Below, one piece after another: positions 35,595 through 44,506 of a DNA stretch of 64,000 nucleotides. Source of the stretch: Mycolicibacterium rufum. GTDB lineage: Bacteria > Actinomycetota > Actinomycetes > Mycobacteriales > Mycobacteriaceae. The position numbers and the translations under genes are program-made. The stretch lies in assembly GCF_022374875.2 (NCBI RefSeq), contig NZ_CP092427.2, positions 5,456,001-5,520,000 on the forward strand, written 5' to 3'. Below the pieces are notes generated by a model. The model saw only the letters and a program-made list of their open reading frames with translations. It had not been told where the DNA came from and made no database searches. The stretch's first letter is position 1; every line of letters begins with the position of its first letter.

Positions 35595-36689
35595 ATGCCG
35601 TCCGCGAAATTCTTCTGGTTCCTGCCCACCAACGGCGACAGCCGCTCCATCGTCGGGGCATCGCACGCCTCGGCGCACCACACCGTGCCGGCCGGCTATC
35701 GCGCCCCCAGCCGACGCTACCTCGCTGAGGTGGCCAGGGCCGCCGACAGATTGGGCTACGAAGGCGTGCTGACCCCGACCGGCACCTGGTGCGAGGACGC
35801 CTGGCTGACGGCGTCGGCGCTGCTCGCCGAGACCGAACGCCTGAAATTCCTCGTCGCGTTCCGGCCCGGACTGGTGCCGCCCACGCTGGCCGCCCAGCAG
35901 ACGGCGACCCTGCAGCGCTACTCCGAGGGCCGGGTGCTGCTCAACATCGTCAGCGGCGGCGACGACCTGGAACAGCGCCGCTTCGGGGACTGGCTCGATC
36001 ACGACCGTCGCTACGCGCGCACCGGGGAGTTCCTTCACATCGTCAACGCGATCTGGCGGCAGGAGTCGCTGGACTTCACGGGCGACTTCTACGAGGTGGC
36101 CGACGCGAGGGTGTCCGCGCCGCCGGATCCGTTGCCGCAGATCTATTTCGGCGGCTCGTCGGCGGCGGCGCTGCCGATCGCCGCCGAGTACGTCGACGTG
36201 TACCTCACCTGGGGCGAACCGCCGCAGGCGGCGGCGGCAAAGATCGCGCAGGTGCGCGCGCTGGCCGAGGCGCGGGGCCGCAGGGTGCGGTTCGGCATCC
36301 GGCTGCACACCATCAGCCGCGACACTTCCGAGGCGGCGTGGGCGGTGGCCGACGAACTGCTCGCCCAGCTGAGCCCCGACCAGATCGCCAAGGCCACGGA
36401 GCTGCACGCCAAGTCCGAGTCCGAGGGTCAGCGCCGGATGACCGCACTGCACGGCGGCCGCATCGACCAGCTGGAGATCTATCCGAACCTGTGGGCCGGC
36501 GTCGGTCTGGTGCGCGGCGGAGCGGGCACCGCCCTGGTGGGTTCCCACGAGGAGGTCGCCAACCTGATCCTGGAGTACCACTCGGTGGGCTTCGACGAGT
36601 TCATCCTGTCGGGGTATCCGCACCTGGAGGAGGCGTACTGGTTCGCCGAGGGCGTGCTGCCGATCCTCAAGCGCAAAGGGGTCGCCTGA
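35595..36689 (+). CDS. ssuD: FMNH2-dependent alkanesulfonate monooxygenase SsuD
   Basis: This 364-residue bacterial-luciferase-like monooxygenase shows the TIM-barrel start FFWFLPTNGD, VLLNIVSGGDDLEQ, QIYFGGSSAAA and a C-terminal SGYPHLEEAYWFAEGV, all characteristic of SsuD. It cleaves C-S bonds of alkanesulfonates to give aldehydes and sulfite, using FMNH2 and O2. The flavin reductase SsuE is not adjacent, so reduced flavin must come from another locus. The gene ends the ssuCBAD operon. Confidence 0.92.
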   Translation: MPSAKFFWFLPTNGDSRSIVGASHASAHHTVPAGYRAPSRRYLAEVARAADRLGYEGVLTPTGTWCEDAWLTASALLAETERLKFLVAFRPGLVPPTLAAQQTATLQRYSEGRVLLNIVSGGDDLEQRRFGDWLDHDRRYARTGEFLHIVNAIWRQESLDFTGDFYEVADARVSAPPDPLPQIYFGGSSAAALPIAAEYVDVYLTWGEPPQAAAAKIAQVRALAEARGRRVRFGIRLHTISRDTSEAAWAVADELLAQLSPDQIAKATELHAKSESEGQRRMTALHGGRIDQLEIYPNLWAGVGLVRGGAGTALVGSHEEVANLILEYHSVGFDEFILSGYPHLEEAYWFAEGVLPILKRKGVA

Positions 36690-36726
36690 CCCCCGGATCC
36701 GGTGGGCGTCTGGTATCTCTTCTGGC

Positions 36727-37305
36727 GTGGACGAATGGTTCGAGCGCAGTCCGTTCGTCGGGTTCGTGCCCTGGATCATCTACTGGGTCGTCGCCGATGG
36801 ACCCAGCACCTGGATGTTCGGGGCGATCTGCGCGGTGCTCGCGACGCTGATCCTCGGCGTCTCGGCCGGCTTCGCCGGGGTGCGGCTGCTCGACATCGTG
36901 ACCGTGGTGTTCTTCACCGGCGTGACGGTCGCGGGCCTGTTCCTCGGCGCCCACGATCGCGACTGGATGGACGACTACGCCACTGCGCTGTCGAGCGGAG
37001 TGCTGGCGGCGATGGCGTTGGGTTCGCTGGCGTTCGAGCCGTTCACCGCGCAGTACGCGCCGGCCTCGGCGCCGCGGCAGGAATGGGAGGAGTTCGCGTT
37101 CCGGCGCACCAACCAGGTGCTGACGCTGATGTGGGCGCTGGTGTTCGCGCTCATCGCGGTGCTCGGCTACGTCGCTGCCACCTCGCCGTCGACGGTGCAC
37201 TGGACCAAGGCGGTCATCCCCGTCGTGGTGATCGTCGGCGCGTTCGGCATGACCCAGGCCTATCCGAAACGGGCCCGCGACAAGGCTCGCCGCGCAGCCG
37301 GGTAG
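36727..37305 (+). CDS. Conserved hypothetical membrane protein
   Basis: This 192-residue protein has about five hydrophobic helices: about 11-25, 28-48, 57-75, 87-105 and 136-152, with a further one near 162-178. It is not recognised as a known family. The segment between helices (about 105-130, APRQEWEEFAFRRTN) is charged and probably cytosolic. The GTG at 36727 is used. It is 37 bases after ssuD on the same strand, so readthrough from the ssu operon is possible. It converges on the next gene with six bases between stops. Confidence 0.6.
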   Translation: MDEWFERSPFVGFVPWIIYWVVADGPSTWMFGAICAVLATLILGVSAGFAGVRLLDIVTVVFFTGVTVAGLFLGAHDRDWMDDYATALSSGVLAAMALGSLAFEPFTAQYAPASAPRQEWEEFAFRRTNQVLTLMWALVFALIAVLGYVAATSPSTVHWTKAVIPVVVIVGAFGMTQAYPKRARDKARRAAG

Positions 37306-37311
37306 CCCATT

Positions 37312-37992
37312 TCAGCAGCGGAACGCCGCGCCCACTCCCGCCGGCGGCTGCGCCGGTTGCAGGCAGCCGAACGGCACCACCCCGTCGGCGCTGATCCGCA
37401 CCGCCGCGCGGTGGGCGTAGTTCACGCAGTAGAGACCGCTGTCGTCGCTGCGGCAGCGGTCGTCGCCGAAGGACAGGGACTGGCCGGCGGGCAGTTCGGG
37501 ACCGGATCCGTTGACGAACGGGCCGGGGTCCCCGCGCAGCGCGCCGATCCGCACCTCGGTGCCGGGAAAGTCGATCCAGCCGGCCTTCCACACCCCCTCG
37601 GCGTCGGACGGGCGGGGCGGCGGGGCGGTGAGGTCCAGAAGACAGGTCAGGCCACCGGCGACGGTGAGGCACTGCGTGGTGCCCAGCGGCGCGCCCGACG
37701 GCGCGGTGAACGCGATGTCGTCGCCGAGGCGGGTGGTCACGCCGTCGCGGAACGCGACATGGAAGCCGCCGGCGTCGGCGGGGGCCCCGTCCTCGATGAA
37801 GCGGATGACGTCGTCGACGGACGCGCCGGCGCCGGGAGCGGCCGCGGCCGGGGCGCTCGACGGTGCGGCTGCGGTGCTGGTCGTGGCCTCGGGGCGCGGC
37901 GTTGACGGGGACGACGACGCGGCCTGCCCGCCGACGGACTGCGAACAGCCGGCCACCAGGGTCGCCACTGCGATCAGGCCGGCACCACGCAC
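37312..37992 (-). CDS. Conserved hypothetical lipoprotein
   Basis: This 226-residue protein has a lipoprotein signal ending LVAGC (Cys16), a Ser/Thr/Pro/Ala-rich linker (about 25-55) and a folded domain (about 60-226) with six Cys. Landmarks are FHVAFRDGVTT, GDPGPFVNGSGPELP, DDRCRSDDSGLYCVNYAHRAAVR and a C-terminal FRC. The pattern of Cys suggests disulfides outside the membrane. Similar mycobacterial lipoproteins exist, but I know no function for them. It converges on the 36727 gene. Confidence 0.65.
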   Translation of the reverse strand: MRGAGLIAVATLVAGCSQSVGGQAASSSPSTPRPEATTSTAAAPSSAPAAAAPGAGASVDDVIRFIEDGAPADAGGFHVAFRDGVTTRLGDDIAFTAPSGAPLGTTQCLTVAGGLTCLLDLTAPPPRPSDAEGVWKAGWIDFPGTEVRIGALRGDPGPFVNGSGPELPAGQSLSFGDDRCRSDDSGLYCVNYAHRAAVRISADGVVPFGCLQPAQPPAGVGAAFRC

Positions 37993-38052
37993 CCGCCCAG
38001 GCTAGCCGCCCGACACGGGTCGGTCCGCGAGGCGGGGCGGGCGCGGGTTCGC

Positions 38053-38058
38053 TACCGT
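38053..38058 (+). promoter_or_regulatory. Leaderless-type promoter -10 of the carboxylesterase gene
   Basis: TACCGT (TANNNT) stands seven bases before the ATG at 38066. A GGGAGG lies between them, but it is too close to the transcription start to be a usual leader. Confidence 0.4.
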
Positions 38059-38065
38059 CGGGAGG

Positions 38066-39574
38066 ATGCATGAGCACACCGTGCGGGTGAAGACCGCATC
38101 CGGCGTCGTCGAGGGCTTCACCCGGGACGGCGTCCACCGCTGGCGGTCGATCCCGTATGCCAAGCCGCCGGTCGGCGCGTTGCGTTACCGGGCGCCGCAG
38201 CCCGTACGGCCCTGGTCCGGGGTGCGGCACTGCCACGGATACGGGTACTGCGCGCCCCAGCAGCGGATGTACACGATCCTGCGGCCGGGCAAATACCAGC
38301 CGATGAGCGAGGACTGCCTCACGCTCAACGTCGTCACGCCGGCCCGGCCGCAGACCGACCGGCTGCCGGTGATGGTGTTCATCCACGGCGGCGGCTACAT
38401 GCTGGGCAGTTCGGCCACCCCCATCTACGACGGGGCCGCACTGGCCCGCAAGGGATGCGTCTACGTCTCGGTCAACTACCGACTCGGGCCGCTGGGATGC
38501 CTGGAGCTGTCGTCGCTGTCCACCCCGGACACCCCGATCGACGACAACCTGTTCCTGCGCGACCTGGTGATGGCGTTGCGCTGGGTGCGGGAGAACGCCG
38601 CCGTGTTCGGCGGTGATCCGGACAACGTGACGATCTTCGGCGAGAGCGCCGGCGCGCACGCCGTGGGCACCCTGCTGGCCACACCGGACGCCGACGGGCT
38701 GTTCGCCCGGGCCATCGCCCAGAGCCCCAGCAGCGGGATGACCCGCGGCGCCGACATCGCGGAGGAGTACGCCCAGCGGTTCGCCCGCCGGCTCGGGGCC
38801 GGCGAGCGCGACGCCGCCGAGGTGCTGATGCGCGCCCGCCCCGCCGATCTGGTCGACGCGCTGGAGCAGCTGATTATCGAGGGACAGCGAGACATGTTGG
38901 GCGCCTTCGCCATCGGCCCCACCTACGGAACCGAGTACCTGCCGCTGGAGCCGGTCGAGGCCATGCGCCGGGGCAGCGCGCACCGCGTGCCCCTGATCGT
39001 CGGCACGAACGCCGACGAGGGCCGGCTGTTCACCCGCTTCCTCAAACTGCTGCCGACCACCGAGACCGCCATCGAGCGGTTGTTCTCCCAAGCCGAGCCG
39101 GGCGAACGGGAGCGCATCCTGGCGGCGTATCCGGGTTACCCGAACGCGGCGGCGTGCGTGCGGCTCGGCGGCGACTTCATCTTCGGGTCGGCGATGTGGC
39201 AGATCGCGCAGGCGCACAGCCGCCACGCTCCGACCCACGTGTACCGCTACGACTACGCGACCCGGGCGCTGCACCTGTCGGGCCTGGGCGCGACGCACGC
39301 CATGGAACTGCTCGCGGTGTTCGACGTCTACCGCTCGCGGTTCGGCAGGCTGCTCGCCGCCGGCGTGGACGCCCGGACGGCCGGCAAGGTCAGCGACGAC
39401 ATCCAGGCGCGGTGGCTCGCGTTCGCCGCGGAGGGGGTGCCGGGCGAGGACTGGCCCCGCTACGACCACGACGAGCGGCCCGTGATGGTGCTCGACCGGC
39501 GGCGCCGGGTGGAGTACGACCCGCACGCGGAACGCCGCCAGGCCTGGGAGACGTTCTCCCTCGCTTCCCGGTGA
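38066..39574 (+). CDS. Type-B carboxylesterase/lipase
   Basis: This 502-residue alpha/beta hydrolase of the carboxylesterase/cholinesterase family has the oxyanion-hole motif FIHGGGYMLGSS (about 113-124), nucleophile Ser in FGESAGAH (about 194) and the early conserved SEDCLTLNVVTP. The catalytic acid probably lies in GTNADEGRLF (about 316) and the His in LGATHAMEL (about 412). Such enzymes hydrolyse carboxyl esters; the substrate is unknown. No signal peptide is seen, so it is likely cytosolic. Confidence 0.88.
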   Translation: MHEHTVRVKTASGVVEGFTRDGVHRWRSIPYAKPPVGALRYRAPQPVRPWSGVRHCHGYGYCAPQQRMYTILRPGKYQPMSEDCLTLNVVTPARPQTDRLPVMVFIHGGGYMLGSSATPIYDGAALARKGCVYVSVNYRLGPLGCLELSSLSTPDTPIDDNLFLRDLVMALRWVRENAAVFGGDPDNVTIFGESAGAHAVGTLLATPDADGLFARAIAQSPSSGMTRGADIAEEYAQRFARRLGAGERDAAEVLMRARPADLVDALEQLIIEGQRDMLGAFAIGPTYGTEYLPLEPVEAMRRGSAHRVPLIVGTNADEGRLFTRFLKLLPTTETAIERLFSQAEPGERERILAAYPGYPNAAACVRLGGDFIFGSAMWQIAQAHSRHAPTHVYRYDYATRALHLSGLGATHAMELLAVFDVYRSRFGRLLAAGVDARTAGKVSDDIQARWLAFAAEGVPGEDWPRYDHDERPVMVLDRRRRVEYDPHAERRQAWETFSLASR

Positions 39575-39634
39575 CGGTCACCGACTTGCGGTGATTCCGC
39601 TGCTCGGCGGCGCGGGATGTGGTTGCGTTAGCGC

Positions 39635-41620
39635 GTGTCCGAGGTCCACACCCACCCGCTCGACCCGCTCGGCGACGAGGAGTTCCGCGCCGTCGCGGCG
39701 ATCCTGCGCCGCGAACACGGTGTGCAGCCGGCCGGCTCCGGCCCGCAGCGCGGCTGGCGCTTCGCGTCGATCGAATCCCTCGAGCCGACGAAGGCCGAGC
39801 TGGCGGCCTTCGAGGCGGGCGGCCCGAGACCGGCGCGCCGCGCCACCGTCGTGTGTTTCGACCGCAGCGCCAACGCCACCTACAAGAGCGTGGTGTCGCT
39901 GACCGACGGCCAGGTCGAGTCCTTCGAGCACATCCCGGGTGTGCAGGCGAACTTCACCGTCGACGAGTTCGCCGAATGCGACCGCCTGCTGCGCACGCAT
40001 CCCGACGTCCTCGCCGCGTTGCACGGCCGCGGCGTCACCGACATCGACCTGGTGTTCTTCGATACCTGGACCTACGGCGACGCGGTCGCCCCGCCGGAGT
40101 ACCGCGACCGCCGGATCGGGTGGTCGGACAGCTGGGTCAAGGCCGCCCCGGGAGCCAATCCGTACGCGCGGCTGCTGAGCGGGCTGCACTGCGTGATCGA
40201 CCTGAACGCGATGGAACTGCTGCGCGTCGAGGACGTCGGACCGTTCGCGGCCGACGGTGACGCGACACCGCCGGAGGTGATGGGGGAGTACGTCCCACGC
40301 CACATCCCGGAGCGGGTGCTTTCCCGCGGCCGCCGCGAGCCGCTCAAGCCGCTGCAGATCACCCAGCCGGAGGGGCCGTCGTTCACGGTCGACGGCAACC
40401 TCGTGACGTGGCAGAACTGGTCGCTGCGTGTGGGTTTCAACCACCGTGAGGGCATGACGCTGCACAGCGTGCGCTATCGCGACGGCGACCGCGACCGGTC
40501 GATCGCGCACCGGATGTCGTTCGCCGAGATGGTGGTGCCCTACCGGGACCCGTCACCGGACCACTACCGCCGCACCGCCTTCGACATCGGCGAGTGGGGC
40601 CTGGGTTTCATGACCACGTCGCTGGAGTTGGGCTGCGACTGCCTCGGCGAGATCCGTTATCTCGACGCGGTTCTGCACGACAGCGCGGGTGAGCCCTACA
40701 CGATCGCCAACGCGATCTGTCTGCACGAGGAGGACAACGCCGTGCTGTGGAAGCACGTCGACCACGACATCGGCGCCGAGGTGCGCCGGATGCGGCGGTT
40801 GACGCTGTCCTTCCACGTCACCGTCGCCAACTACGAGTACCTGGTGTACTGGCGGCTCTATCAGGACGGCAACATCGAGTGCGAGGTGCGGGCCACCGGC
40901 ATCATGGTGACCACGCCGTTGCCACCCGGGGCGCCCAACCCGAACGGCACGATCGTCGACGAACGCACGTATGCGCCGTTCCACCAACACTTCCTGGTGG
41001 CCCGCCTCGACATGGACATCGACGGCCCCGACAACACGGTGGTCATGTCGGAGTCCTACGCCGAGCCGATCGGACCCGACAATCCGCACGGCCTGTCGCT
41101 CGTCACCCGCAACACCGCGTTGCGCAGCGAGGCCGAGGCCCGCCAGGACGTCAACTTCGCCACCCAGCGCGCGTGGAAGGTGGTCAACCCCAACGTGGTC
41201 ACCGGCATCGGCGCGCATCCGGCCTACAAGCTGGTGCCCACCGGGGCCATCCCGCCGATGTTCGACCCCGGCTCACCCGTGCTGCAACGTGCCGGCGTGA
41301 TCGCCCACACGCTGTGGGTCACCCCGAATCATCCCGACGAGCGTTGGCCCGCAGGTGAATTCGTCAACCAGTCAGTGCGCGACACCGGGCTCACCCGGTG
41401 GACGGCCGCCGATCGGCCGATCGAGAACACCGACGTGGTGCTGTGGTATGTGTTCGGGATCCACCACATCACCCGGCCCGAGGACTGGCCGGTGATGCCC
41501 GTCGACGTGGTGTCGTTCTGGCTCAAGCCTTTCGGGTTCTTCGACCGCAACCCCGCCCTGGACGTGGTCGGAACGCCGCCCGACGCCTGCCACACCTCGG
41601 CCACCAGCGCGCACCACTGA
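39635..41620 (+). CDS. Copper-containing primary amine oxidase (TPQ-dependent)
   Basis: This 661-residue protein contains the TPQ-forming motif T-x-x-N-Y-E-Y (TVANYEY), with Tyr400 as the residue oxidised to topaquinone. Copper ligands are His450 and His452 (HQH) plus a His in IHHITRPEDWP (about 610-611). The enzyme oxidises primary amines to aldehydes, ammonia and H2O2. Length and motif spacing fit tyramine/phenylethylamine/histamine-type oxidases. There is no evident signal peptide. The GTG at 39635 is the most likely start, 60 bases after the carboxylesterase. Confidence 0.92.
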   Translation: MSEVHTHPLDPLGDEEFRAVAAILRREHGVQPAGSGPQRGWRFASIESLEPTKAELAAFEAGGPRPARRATVVCFDRSANATYKSVVSLTDGQVESFEHIPGVQANFTVDEFAECDRLLRTHPDVLAALHGRGVTDIDLVFFDTWTYGDAVAPPEYRDRRIGWSDSWVKAAPGANPYARLLSGLHCVIDLNAMELLRVEDVGPFAADGDATPPEVMGEYVPRHIPERVLSRGRREPLKPLQITQPEGPSFTVDGNLVTWQNWSLRVGFNHREGMTLHSVRYRDGDRDRSIAHRMSFAEMVVPYRDPSPDHYRRTAFDIGEWGLGFMTTSLELGCDCLGEIRYLDAVLHDSAGEPYTIANAICLHEEDNAVLWKHVDHDIGAEVRRMRRLTLSFHVTVANYEYLVYWRLYQDGNIECEVRATGIMVTTPLPPGAPNPNGTIVDERTYAPFHQHFLVARLDMDIDGPDNTVVMSESYAEPIGPDNPHGLSLVTRNTALRSEAEARQDVNFATQRAWKVVNPNVVTGIGAHPAYKLVPTGAIPPMFDPGSPVLQRAGVIAHTLWVTPNHPDERWPAGEFVNQSVRDTGLTRWTAADRPIENTDVVLWYVFGIHHITRPEDWPVMPVDVVSFWLKPFGFFDRNPALDVVGTPPDACHTSATSAHH

Positions 41621-41635
41621 TGGCACGCTAGGCGG

Positions 41636-41962
41636 GTGATCGCCAAATCCGCCCTGCTGTTCGTGCTGGCCGCAGTCCTGGAGATCGGGGGAGCGTGGCT
41701 GGTGTGGCAGGGGATCCGGGAGCACCGCGGTTGGCTGTGGGCGGGCGCCGGGGTGCTCGCGTTGGGGGCCTACGGTTTCGTCGCCGCGTTCCAGCCCGAC
41801 GCGCACTTCGGCAGGGTGCTGGCGGCTTACGGCGGTGTGTTCATCGCCGGCTCGCTGCTGTGGGGGATGGCCGCCGACGGGTTCCGGCCCGACCGGTGGG
41901 ACATCGCGGGCGCGCTGGTGGCGCTGGTCGGGGTCGCGCTGATCATGTACGGCCCCCGCTGA
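41636..41962 (+). CDS. YnfA-family small membrane protein (UPF0060)
   Basis: This 108-residue protein has four membrane helices and the family motifs [14 protein letters not shown] near the N-terminus, [19 protein letters not shown], and [13 protein letters not shown]. YnfA proteins resemble the small multidrug resistance fold; transport of toxic cations is suggested for some. GTG at 41636 is used. It is 15 bases after the amine oxidase stop, so the two may be cotranscribed. Confidence 0.85.
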   Translation: MIAKSALLFVLAAVLEIGGAWLVWQGIREHRGWLWAGAGVLALGAYGFVAAFQPDAHFGRVLAAYGGVFIAGSLLWGMAADGFRPDRWDIAGALVALVGVALIMYGPR

Positions 41963-41966
41963 GCGC

Positions 41967-42863
41967 TCACCCCAGATGCGCGCTGTCGTCGTCGAGGTCG
42001 TCGCGGCGCAGCCCCATCGGTGTCCCCGCCGGGACGTCGCCCGCCGCGATCACCGTGCGGGTGATCGGGGTCACCGCGCGGAACAGCGCCTCCACCTCGT
42101 GGTCGTCGAGGACATCGAGCGCCGGCAGAGCCAGCGCGTCGGTGGTGTCCTCGATGTGCTGCTTGAGGGTGCGGCCCGCATCGGTGAGGGCGCCGTCGGC
42201 GCCGAGCAGCCCGCGCCGCCGCAGCGCATCGGTGTGCAGGGCCCACTGCGCGTCGTCGTAATCGCGGCTGCGTTTGATCATCTCCTCGGGCACCCGGCCG
42301 GCGGCCGCGTGCAGCACGTTGCACTCCCGGCCCGAGAGTCCCTCGGCGGCCAGCACGGCGACGTGACCGTCGCCGCGGTGCTCGCGCAGCAGCGTCGCCG
42401 CGTGCCACAGCCGGGCCACCGGGTCGCTCGGCCACGGTAGTGCGCGGTTGGCGGCGTAGAGCGCCCGTCCGCTGACGTCGGCCCCGACGGCGGCGCGGGC
42501 GGCCAGGTCGGCGGCCCCGGCGGCCGCGGCCTCGGTGACACCTGACCGGCGCAGCGCCGCCACGGCGGACTGCTCGCGGGCGCGCAGCGCGTCGGCCGGC
42601 GGGGCGATCTCCCAGGCTGCGGGCAGCGCCTTGGCCACCCGCTCCGGGGCGAAGTTGTAGAACAGCGCGGTCACCACCTCGGCGGGTACCGGCCCCAGGG
42701 GTGCGGACCGGGCGGCGAAATACCCCATCCAGAAGCCGCGGTAACCGAGGCCGTCGAGCGCGGCCCGGGCCTCCTGGGCGAAATAGGTGACGGCGTGCAC
42801 GGGTTCGATCCGGTCGAAGAGCCGACGGGCCAGCGAGGCGGGCCGGAGCGGGTGTCTGTCCAC
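41967..42863 (-). CDS. SCO6745/SalK-like family protein
   Basis: This roughly 298-residue protein starts near LARRLFDRIEPVHAVTYFAQEA and ends with an acidic tail. The segments GYRGFWMGYFAARSAPLG and EVVTALFYNFAPERV are characteristic of an actinobacterial family annotated as SCO6745 or SalK-like, whose function is unknown. Two GTG starts are possible, 42863 and 42890; the frame is open much further upstream but overlaps the divergent lipoprotein gene. It converges on the ynfA gene with four bases between stops. Confidence 0.65.
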   Translation of the reverse strand: MDRHPLRPASLARRLFDRIEPVHAVTYFAQEARAALDGLGYRGFWMGYFAARSAPLGPVPAEVVTALFYNFAPERVAKALPAAWEIAPPADALRAREQSAVAALRRSGVTEAAAAGAADLAARAAVGADVSGRALYAANRALPWPSDPVARLWHAATLLREHRGDGHVAVLAAEGLSGRECNVLHAAAGRVPEEMIKRSRDYDDAQWALHTDALRRRGLLGADGALTDAGRTLKQHIEDTTDALALPALDVLDDHEVEALFRAVTPITRTVIAAGDVPAGTPMGLRRDDLDDDSAHLG

Positions 42864-42898
42864 CTCGGCAGTCAACCACTTCGCCGTCACGGGTCTGC

Positions 42899-42904
42899 TA
42901 ACGT
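42899..42904 (+). promoter_or_regulatory. Candidate -10 for the triple-DUF4333 lipoprotein gene
   Basis: TAACGT fits TANNNT. It lies in the short interval between two divergent genes and would start transcription near 42911, ten bases before the GTG at 42921. The CCCCCGGGGG palindrome at 42905-42914 would surround the start site. Confidence 0.35.
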
Positions 42905-42920
42905 CCCCCGGGGGTGGGGG

Positions 42921-43673
42921 GTGACGGGGAAGCGGATGGCGAGGCTGATCAGTTCGGTTGCCGGACTGGCAGTCACCTGTGCCGCGCTGGCGTCGTGCAG
43001 CTCGCCGGTGAGCTCCGACGCGGTTCCCGCCGTGGCTCCCGATGACCTGCAGGCCGACATCGCCCAGCGGCTGGCCGCCGCCGGGCAGAAGCCCCAGTCG
43101 GTCACCTGCAAGGATCCTCTGGTCGGGGAGGTCGGTCAGTCGGCGCGCTGCGATGTGGTGCTCAGCGCCACCAACAGTTTCGAGCCGATCGTCACCGTCA
43201 CCGACATCGACGGTGGCTCGATCGTCTACGAGATGGTCCCGGCGCTGTCCCGCGAACAACTCGAACAGGCGGTGGCGCGGTTGGCGGCCGACGACAGCGC
43301 GGCGCCGGACAGCGTGACGTGTCCGTCGGGCCTGCTGGGCCAACCGGGTGTGACGGCCCGGTGTGACGTCATGACCGGCGGCGTCACCCTGCGGCGCACC
43401 GCTGAGGTGACCGGTGTCGACGGGCTGACCATGAACTTCGACCTCGTGCCGCTGTTGACCAAGGCCGAGGTGGAGAACTCGCTGCTCGACGAGCTCGCCA
43501 CCCACCTGGGCAAGCGGCCGGACGCCGCGGTGTGCGGCGGCGACCTCGAAGGGCGGGTCGGCAACACCGTGGACTGCACGGTGACGGCCGGCCCGGAACG
43601 CGCGGAGCTGACCCTCACGGTGACGACGGTCGACGGAGCGAAGATCGACTACACCTACGCGCCGCGTCGGTGA
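42921..43673 (+). CDS. Lipoprotein with three DUF4333-like repeats
   Basis: This 250-residue protein has a signal peptide with lipobox LASC (Cys26). Three homologous units of about 70 residues follow, roughly 40-105, 110-175 and 180-245. Each carries a Cys pair (VTCKDPL...ARCDV; VTCPSGL...ARCDV; AVCGGDL...VDCTV), a Gly between them and a closing beta strand. The unit resembles the single DUF4333 domain of the membrane protein at 5352. Function is unknown. GTG 42921 gives a Lys/Arg n-region; ATG 42936 is an alternative. It converges on gntR with four bases between stops. Confidence 0.72.
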   Translation: MTGKRMARLISSVAGLAVTCAALASCSSPVSSDAVPAVAPDDLQADIAQRLAAAGQKPQSVTCKDPLVGEVGQSARCDVVLSATNSFEPIVTVTDIDGGSIVYEMVPALSREQLEQAVARLAADDSAAPDSVTCPSGLLGQPGVTARCDVMTGGVTLRRTAEVTGVDGLTMNFDLVPLLTKAEVENSLLDELATHLGKRPDAAVCGGDLEGRVGNTVDCTVTAGPERAELTLTVTTVDGAKIDYTYAPRR

Positions 43674-43677
43674 ACCG

Positions 43678-44379
43678 TCAATCCCCTTCCGCCACCGCTG
43701 AAGCCGCCTCGTCGATGATGGCGCGCATCGCCCGCTCGGCGGCGTCCGCGTCGCCCAGCCGGATGGCGCGGGCCACCTCATCGTGCAGCGCGATGGCCGC
43801 CGGATTCGGCCGGTCCGGCATCATGCCGTGATGGGTGCGGCCCGACAGCACCTCGGCGACCACGTCGTTGAGGGCACGGAACATCTCGTTGCCGCTGGCT
43901 TCCAGCAGTGTTCGATGAAAGATCTTGTCCGCCAACAGGTAGGACTCGAGGTCGCCGGTGCGTCCGTGTACCACCATGTCCGAGACGGCGGCCGCGAGGA
44001 TCCGGCACTGGTGAGGGTCGGCGCGGCGCGCGGCGAGCGCGGCGGCCTCCGGTTCGAAGCCACGGCGCAGTTCCGACAGCGACGCCAGTTGCGCCGCACG
44101 GTCATCGGAGTCGAGCCGCCAGCGAATCAGCCTGGGGTCGAACACATTCCATTTGTGTGACGGTTGGATGGTGATACCGACGCGGCGGCGGGAGGCCACC
44201 ATACCCATCGACTCCAGCACGCGGATCGCCTCACGCGCGACGCTGCGCGACACCCGGTGCCGCGCGCTGACCCCGTCCAGGGTGATGACCTCGCCCTCGG
44301 GGTATTCGCCGGACACGATCGCGGTGCCCAGAGCGGTGAGCACGCTGCCGTGCAGCGCTCCGCTGGAGGTCACTGCCAT
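43678..44379 (-). CDS. GntR/FadR-family (FCD domain) regulator of the gluconate genes
   Basis: This 233-residue protein has an N-terminal winged HTH (about 10-75, RHRVSRSVAREAIRVLESMGMV) and a C-terminal FCD ligand domain (about 95-225). The domain carries the FHRTLLEASGNE helix and the metal-binding Asp/His residues usual for FCD proteins. Divergent placement from gntK-gntP points to control of gluconate use, probably as a repressor released by gluconate or 6-phosphogluconate. ATG 44379 is preferred over GTG 44382. Candidate operators lie in the shared intergenic region. Confidence 0.85.
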   Translation of the reverse strand: MAVTSSGALHGSVLTALGTAIVSGEYPEGEVITLDGVSARHRVSRSVAREAIRVLESMGMVASRRRVGITIQPSHKWNVFDPRLIRWRLDSDDRAAQLASLSELRRGFEPEAAALAARRADPHQCRILAAAVSDMVVHGRTGDLESYLLADKIFHRTLLEASGNEMFRALNDVVAEVLSGRTHHGMMPDRPNPAAIALHDEVARAIRLGDADAAERAMRAIIDEAASAVAEGD

Positions 44380-44391
44380 CACGCAAACATC

Positions 44392-44480
44392 TTGTCATAC
44401 GCTGTCCGCGCGTTGATTGAGAAGAGCAATATCGATATCTACTTGCAATAGTATGACGTTTGCGGCAGTCTGTGTGACGT
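44392..44480. promoter_or_regulatory. Candidate GntR/FadR-type operators between gntR and gntK
   Basis: Two sites match the FadR-subfamily core GT-N3-AC: TTGTCATACGC (44392-44402) and TAGTATGACGT (44449-44459). Their GTCATAC and GTATGAC halves are inverted copies of each other. A weaker third, CTGTGTGACGT, is at 44470-44480. The intervening segment is unusually AT-rich and holds the palindrome ATATCGATAT (44430-44439). Confidence 0.5.
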
Positions 44481-44506
44481 CAAGCACAACAGGGTAGGAG
44501 ATCCAG

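Noticed and set aside
37214..39526. Long minus-strand frame across the 36727 gene, the lipoprotein and the carboxylesterase
   Set aside because: The plus-strand carboxylesterase shows intact catalytic motifs; the antisense product has none.
42891..43781. N-terminal extension of the SCO6745-like gene
   Set aside because: The frame stays open but lies antisense to the triple-DUF4333 lipoprotein, and the family starts near 42863-42890.
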